This document shows, in pieces, positions 21,598-25,057 of a stretch of 25,057 nucleotides of DNA (positions are counted from its first letter, which is position 1; every line of letters starts with the position of its first letter). Made by a program: the position numbers and the translations under genes. This stretch comes from Bacteroidota bacterium (lineage in GTDB: Bacteria > Bacteroidota > Bacteroidia > Flavobacteriales > Schleiferiaceae). The stretch spans positions 1 through 25,057 of the forward strand of contig SYCM01000086.1 in the NCBI GenBank assembly GCA_005786915.1, read 5' to 3'. Below the pieces are notes generated by a model. It saw only the letters and a program-made list of their open reading frames with translations, was not told the DNA's origin and searched no databases.

Positions 21598-22149
21598 ATG
21601 AACATTGTTGCATTTGGCGCTTCGTACAGCCGCACCTCCATTAACCGCCAGTGGGCGGAACACGTTGCCCGCCAACTTCCGGGCGCCACCGAAGTCCGCG
21701 TGCTCGATTTAAACGACTACGACTTGCCGGTGTACACGGTGGAACGCGAGCAAGAGCTTGGAATTCCCGAGGCCGTGGGACGCTTTGTCGCAGAGCTTCA
21801 GGCGGCCGACGCCGTGGTGGTTTCGTTTGCGGAATACAACGGTTCGTACACCGCCGGATTCAAAAACCTTTTTGACTGGGCCTCGCGCCACACGCTCAAA
21901 ATGTTCGATGCCAAGCCCACAGTGCTTCTTTCGGCTGCACCCGGACCCCGAGGAGGTCTGACGGTACTTCAGTCGGCGGTGGAGCGGTTTCCGCGCCACG
22001 GCGCCGAGGTTGTAGGGAGTATGGCGCTACCCCGGTTCAAAGAAACGTTTCACCCGGTAGGCGGCGTGGTCGACGAGGCGCTGCGCGCCGAGCTCGACGG
22101 CCTGCTCGCCCAGTTTGCCGCCGTGGTGGCGGCTCCGCGCCAAGGTTGA
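21598..22149 (+). CDS. NADPH-dependent FMN reductase family protein
   Basis: 183 residues with a flavodoxin-like fold. FMN phosphate-binding loop GASYSRTSINRQ (7-18), the FMN-contact stretch FAEYNGSYTAGFKNLFDWASRH (77-98), and GPRGGLTVLQSAVERF after the PTVLLSAAPG strand are typical of the NADPH-dependent FMN reductase / quinone reductase family. It probably reduces FMN, quinones or azo-type compounds with NAD(P)H in the cytosol. The gene has its own leaderless promoter behind a palindromic operator, and the next small gene starts 2 bases after its stop. Such reductases in Bacteroidota often lie near YceI, pirin and MarR genes, in keeping with the shared operator (recollection, not checked). 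Confidence 0.88.
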   Translation: MNIVAFGASYSRTSINRQWAEHVARQLPGATEVRVLDLNDYDLPVYTVEREQELGIPEAVGRFVAELQAADAVVVSFAEYNGSYTAGFKNLFDWASRHTLKMFDAKPTVLLSAAPGPRGGLTVLQSAVERFPRHGAEVVGSMALPRFKETFHPVGGVVDEALRAELDGLLAQFAAVVAAPRQG

Positions 22150-22151
22150 GC

Positions 22152-22451
22152 ATGGTGCGCATTCTCGCGGTAGGAACGCACCCTGACGTAATGGCGGTGG
22201 TGGAACGCCTGCTCCGCAGCCAGCCCGGTTGGGAGCCCCGGGTCGAGACCTGCGCGGCCGATGCGCTGGCGGCCCTGCGCACCACGTCGGGATTCGAGGT
22301 GCTGCTCCTGGGTGCCGGACTGAGTCCTGAAGAAGAAATGGCCCTGCATACGGCGGCGGGCGCATTGGTTCCCAAGGTTCCCGTGGTCGCCCATTACGGA
22401 GGCGGAAGCGGCCTGCTCTTCGCCGAGGTGTGGGGCGTGCTGGGGCGCTGA
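22152..22451 (+). CDS. Small receiver-like (pseudo-receiver) domain protein
   Basis: 99 residues from the ATG at 22152, two bases after the FMN reductase stop. The beta-alpha alternation (VRILAVGTHPDVMAVVERLL, FEVLLLGAGLSPEEE, PKVPVVAHYGG) resembles a truncated response-regulator receiver domain. However, the phospho-acceptor Asp place after the third strand is Gly (G54), and the acidic pair after strand one is replaced by GTH. There is no DNA-binding domain. If this reading is right, the protein cannot be phosphorylated in the usual way and may act as a protein-binding module; otherwise it is an unclassified small alpha/beta protein. Co-expression with the reductase is likely from the spacing. 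Confidence 0.6.
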   Translation: MVRILAVGTHPDVMAVVERLLRSQPGWEPRVETCAADALAALRTTSGFEVLLLGAGLSPEEEMALHTAAGALVPKVPVVAHYGGGSGLLFAEVWGVLGR

Positions 22452-22466
22452 TCCGCGGGCATTGCC

Positions 22467-22474
22467 TAACTTTC
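22467..22474 (+). promoter_or_regulatory. Probable -7 element of the DUF2231-like gene
   Basis: TAACTTTC matches TAnnTTTG except for the last base. It is followed by GCCC and the ATG at 22479, the same four-base spacing seen with the exact elements. Confidence 0.45.
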
Positions 22475-22478
22475 GCCC

Positions 22479-22955
22479 ATGAATCCTACCCACCTCCACA
22501 TCATTTTAGTGCACGTGCCCGTCGCGGCCCTGCTCTTTGGGGCGCTCAGCCTCAAAATTGGAACTTTTTGGAAGTCCCGCCCCGCCCAAATCTTGGGCTA
22601 CGCGACGATTTTTGGCGGAATCCTCGCAGCATTTGCATCGGGAGCCACCGGCGAAGAGGCTGAAGAGGCGCTCGAGGCCTTGGGCGGATTTTCGCACGAC
22701 CTCATCCACGCCCACGAAGAGGCTGCCGAAGGCTTTATGTTCGGAATCTGGTCGCTCGCCGCAGTCTCCCTGATCGGATTCGTGCTCTTGCTTCAGAACC
22801 ACGCCAAGGCAACCCTCTTCGCGTGGATTGTCCTGATTTATGCATCCATCGTTTCTATTGGCGGAATGCGTGTGGGCTACCTGGGCGGCCAGATCAGCCA
22901 CCCTGAGGCCTACGACCAACCGGTTCCTCAGCCTGATTCACCCGATGAGGACTAA
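22479..22955 (+). CDS. DUF2231-like four-helix membrane protein
   Basis: 158 residues with four membrane helices (about 7-25, 37-56, 84-105 and 109-130) and an acidic, proline-rich tail. HIILVHVPVAALLFGAL, ASGATGEEAEE and HAHEEAAEGFMFGIW agree with the pattern of DUF2231 membrane proteins (a His in the first helix, G-x2-A/T-G-x-E/D, then H-E/x2-A). The paired His residues near helix ends could hold heme or a metal, but this is inference. The last 11 bases overlap the start of the beta-barrel gene downstream, so the two form an operon, probably from a leaderless promoter just upstream. Confidence 0.7.
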   Translation: MNPTHLHIILVHVPVAALLFGALSLKIGTFWKSRPAQILGYATIFGGILAAFASGATGEEAEEALEALGGFSHDLIHAHEEAAEGFMFGIWSLAAVSLIGFVLLLQNHAKATLFAWIVLIYASIVSIGGMRVGYLGGQISHPEAYDQPVPQPDSPDED

Positions 22956-24015
22956 GTTCGCGGCCTTGGCCTTGGTGGCGAGCATCACCGCCGCCGCCCA
23001 AATCGCCAACCCGGGATTTGCGGACAGCACTACGGGGGTTGCCATTGGCAAACTCCACCTGTCGGGCTACCTCGACACCTACGTCGGGCTCGGTCCGCGC
23101 ATCGCCGGAAGCATGCCCTACATGGTGAGTTCCGCGCGCATCGGCGAAGTCAACGTCAACCTTGCCGCGCTCGACCTTCGCTACCAGACGGACCGCCTTC
23201 GCGCCCGCATCATGCCGGGCTGGGGCACCTACATGGACGCGAACTACGCGCCGGGCGAGCCGCGGGTTGTGGAGGCGAGTGCCGGATTCCGCCTGAAGAC
23301 CCGCCGCGAGGTGTGGGTCGACGCCGGCGTTTTGGGTTCGCCTTTTACCAACGAGAGCGCCATTTCCAAGGACCATTTGATGTACACGCGGTCGTTTTCG
23401 GCCGAGTACGTTCCGTACTACCTCAGTGGCGTGAAGCTGAGCTACTTGCCCAATGCCCGTTGGAACTGGTATGCGTACCTGGTCAACGGATGGCAGCAGG
23501 TTCGCGACCAGGTGCGCGGTCCGGGGCTGGTGCTCCAGTCGGAGTTCCGCCCGAACGCCAACGTGCTCGTCAACGGCAACCTGTTTGCGGGCCGCGAACA
23601 GAGCACCACGGGCGAGGTGGGGATGCGCGCGTTTGCCGACCTGTACGTGGTGCGGCAGATCGGATCCCGCTGGCGCACGACCGCCGACGCGTACGTGGGT
23701 CGCCAGCAGACCCCAGGGGGAGCGCGGTGGTGGGCCCAAGCCAACCTCATTGCGGAACGCCGCCTCAGCGCCGAATGGCGCGCCTCGGGCCGCCTTGAGT
23801 ACCTGCACGACCCCCATAATGTGGTGGTGGCCTACAACCGAGGCTACCCCGGTTTTCGCACCGCGGCGAGCTCGCTCGGCCTCGCCAAGCACCTTGACCA
23901 CGGAATGCTGCGCCTGGAATCCCGGTTGTTTTACAGCGCCAACGACAGCTACCCCACTCCGGGCTTGGGCAAGGTTGCGCCTTGGGGCGTAGCGAGCTAT
24001 ACGGTCTGGTTTTAA
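22945..24015 (+). CDS. Outer-membrane beta-barrel protein (BBP2 / OmpL-like)
   Basis: 356 residues. A signal peptide (about 1-19, MRTKFAALALVASITAAAQ) is followed by amphipathic beta-strands throughout, for example GKLHLSGYLDTYVGLG, WNWYAYLVNGWQQVRDQ, ANVLVNGNLFAGREQ and GMLRLESRLFYSAND, ending in VASYTVWF with the terminal Phe of outer-membrane barrels. This fits the BBP2-type putative porin family of Bacteroidota; the solute is unknown. The ATG at 22945 precedes a clean signal peptide. A longer frame from 22840 would run inside the DUF2231-like gene and is rejected. It overlaps that gene by 11 bases and is followed by a strong terminator. Confidence 0.82.
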   Translation: MRTKFAALALVASITAAAQIANPGFADSTTGVAIGKLHLSGYLDTYVGLGPRIAGSMPYMVSSARIGEVNVNLAALDLRYQTDRLRARIMPGWGTYMDANYAPGEPRVVEASAGFRLKTRREVWVDAGVLGSPFTNESAISKDHLMYTRSFSAEYVPYYLSGVKLSYLPNARWNWYAYLVNGWQQVRDQVRGPGLVLQSEFRPNANVLVNGNLFAGREQSTTGEVGMRAFADLYVVRQIGSRWRTTADAYVGRQQTPGGARWWAQANLIAERRLSAEWRASGRLEYLHDPHNVVVAYNRGYPGFRTAASSLGLAKHLDHGMLRLESRLFYSANDSYPTPGLGKVAPWGVASYTVWF

Positions 24016-24017
24016 GC

Positions 24018-24051
24018 AAAATAGCCCCGCCGGGGGGCGGGGCTATTTTTT
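24018..24051. terminator. Bidirectional terminator between the beta-barrel gene and katG
   Basis: A perfect 14-bp stem AAAATAGCCCCGCC (24018-24031) / GGCGGGGCTATTTT (24036-24049) with a GGGG loop runs into T residues (24046-24051) on the plus strand, with AAAA on the left side for the minus strand. It begins 2 bases after the beta-barrel gene and also lies downstream of convergent katG. Confidence 0.9.
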
Positions 24052-24054
24052 CAA

Positions 24055-24104
24055 ATTCGGATTTTTCCGAACGTTTGCGCGTAGAAAAGATTCGGATTTT
24101 TCCG
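24055..24104. repeat. Pair of 15-bp direct repeats after the terminator
   Basis: ATTCGGATTTTTCCG occurs at 24055-24069 and again at 24090-24104, 35 bases apart. Each copy holds a small inverted repeat (TTCGGA TTTT TCCGAA, complete in the first copy). They lie between the terminator and the katG stop. Confidence 0.65.
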
Positions 24105-24116
24105 GATTTCAAAAAC

Positions 24117-25057
24117 TCACGCGCGGTCCGCATTCATGACTTTGGCCCAAGCCGCCACGAAATCGTGGACGAACTTGTCGGCTCCGTCGGCGCAGGCGTA
24201 GACCTCAGCGAGGGCGCGCAGCTCTGAATTCGAGCCAAACACCAAGTCGGCACGGGTGCCGGTCCACTTGACGGCGCCCGTCTTGCGGTCGCGGCCTTCG
24301 AAGTGGTCTTGGTGCGGGTTGGTCGACTTCCACTCGGTGCTCAAGTCAAGCAGGTTGGTGAAGAAGTCGTTGGTCAGCTTGCCGGGCTGGGTGGTCAGCA
24401 CGCCGGTGGCGCTGCCGTCCCAGGTGGCTCCGAGCACGCGCATTCCGCCCACGAGCGCAGTCATTTCGGGCGCCGTAAGGTTGAGCAATTGGGCCTTGTC
24501 GACGAGCAGGTGCTCGCCCATGGCGCCGTGGTGGCCCTTGTGGTAGTTGCGGAATCCGTCAGCTACCGGCTCCAGAACGGCGAACGAATCGACGTCGGTA
24601 TGCTCCTGAGTCGCGTCGGCACGGCCTGGAGTAAACGGAACCTTCACGTCGCGGCCCGCATCCTTGGCGGCTTTTTCGATGGCGGCGCAGCCTCCGAGCA
24701 CGATGAGGTCCGCCATCGACACCTTGGTGGCGCCGGCGGCGTTGAACTCCTTCTGAATGCCCTCGAGCACGTCAAGCACTTTGTGCAGCTGCGTGGGGTG
24801 GTTGGCCGCCCAGTACTTCTGAGGCGCAAGGCGCACGCGGCCGCCGTTGGCACCGCCGCGCATGTCGCTTCCGCGGAAGGTCGAAGCCGAAGCCCACGAC
24901 GTGGTCACCAATTCGGCAATGCTAAGACCCGAAGCAAGGAGCTTTCCTTTGAGGGCAGCCACGTCGGCATCGCTCACCGTCGGGTAGTCAACGGCGGGGA
25001 TGGGGTCTTGCCAAATCAGCACCTCTGCAGGAACCTCGGGGCCCAAGTAGCGGTGGC
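24117..25057 (-). CDS. katG: Catalase-peroxidase KatG, C-terminal part (5' end beyond window)
   Basis: 312 residues are visible, with the frame open to the window end (HRYLGPEVPAEVLIWQDPIP at the edge). Complete KatG is about 730-750 residues, so this is the C-terminal domain and the end of the linker; the heme pocket and the Trp-Tyr-Met adduct residues are outside. Recognisable stretches are TSWASASTFRGSDMRGGANG, RLAPQKYW, KVSMADLIVLGGCAAIEKAA, VPFTPGRADATQEHTD and WTGTRADLVFGSNSELRALAEVYA. The enzyme removes hydrogen peroxide in the cytosol. No internal break is seen. The stop at 24117 faces the terminator shared with the beta-barrel gene. Confidence 0.95.
   Translation of the reverse strand, partial: HRYLGPEVPAEVLIWQDPIPAVDYPTVSDADVAALKGKLLASGLSIAELVTTSWASASTFRGSDMRGGANGGRVRLAPQKYWAANHPTQLHKVLDVLEGIQKEFNAAGATKVSMADLIVLGGCAAIEKAAKDAGRDVKVPFTPGRADATQEHTDVDSFAVLEPVADGFRNYHKGHHGAMGEHLLVDKAQLLNLTAPEMTALVGGMRVLGATWDGSATGVLTTQPGKLTNDFFTNLLDLSTEWKSTNPHQDHFEGRDRKTGAVKWTGTRADLVFGSNSELRALAEVYACADGADKFVHDFVAAWAKVMNADRA

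Noticed and set aside
21706..21718. Another TTTAAAC stretch inside the FMN reductase gene
   Set aside because: It lacks the flanking TG/CA dyad and lies in coding sequence, so it is not a further operator.
22894..23901. Minus-strand open frame of 335 codons opposite the beta-barrel gene
   Set aside because: Low-complexity composition without motifs. The plus strand has a signal peptide, beta-strand pattern and terminal Phe.
1..25057. Mobile element, prophage or genomic island
   Set aside because: No transposase, integrase, phage gene, tRNA or long flanking direct repeat was found; the genes look like ordinary chromosomal content.

Overview
The window most likely comes from a member of the Bacteroidota, probably Flavobacteriales-like, with fairly high GC for that group. 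The signs are: secreted proteins ending in type IX secretion (T9SS) type A sorting domains; an ExbB / four-TM protein / ExbD / ExbD operon of the usual Bacteroidota layout; a Lacal_2735-type small protein; a short XrtF-like exosortase; and promoters of the Bacteroidota type (-7 element TAnnTTTG) with almost no Shine-Dalgarno sequences. Several -7 elements lie only 4-6 bases before the ATG, so those mRNAs should be leaderless. No rRNA, tRNA, CRISPR, insertion sequence or phage gene was seen, and no intergenic gap exceeds about 130 bases.

Left part (1-4537, all minus strand). A CPBP-type membrane protease is cut by the window start. Next is a TonB-energising operon, read from right to left as ExbB, a four-TM protein, ExbD and ExbD, with a promoter at 3187-3194 and a strong terminator at 785-818. 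It is followed by a LOG-family phosphoribohydrolase coupled to a Lacal_2735 protein, and then a DUF4199 membrane protein.

Middle (4664-11467, plus strand). This holds a membrane-anchored GyrI-like protein, a secreted protein that is almost only a T9SS sorting domain, and a 682-residue T9SS cargo. Three bases after the cargo comes a 74-residue protein with an exosortase-type C-terminal signal (PLDGG, hydrophobic stretch, basic tail), then an XrtF-like exosortase, then an overlapping unrecognised membrane protein. A YceI-family protein whose promoter is flanked by two palindromes follows, and then another T9SS cargo with a PKD-like domain.

Right-centre (11464-19189, minus strand). A tight cassette reads SulP anion transporter, outer-membrane porin, DabA (DUF2309), DabB. 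DabA has the C-x-D and H-x14-C zinc-site pattern of the known DAB inorganic-carbon pump. Together these genes look like a complete route for dissolved inorganic carbon across both membranes. A small unrecognised membrane protein lies upstream.

Right part (19274-25057). On the plus strand are a SAM methyltransferase overlapping formate-tetrahydrofolate ligase, then an NADPH-dependent FMN reductase behind an 18-bp palindrome that shares its core with the YceI operators, a degenerate receiver-like protein, a DUF2231-like membrane protein and an outer-membrane beta-barrel. On the minus strand is the C-terminal part of catalase-peroxidase KatG, cut by the window end. The shared TGTTTAAACA palindromes suggest that YceI and the FMN reductase belong to one regulon, perhaps redox-responsive, whose regulator is not in the window.
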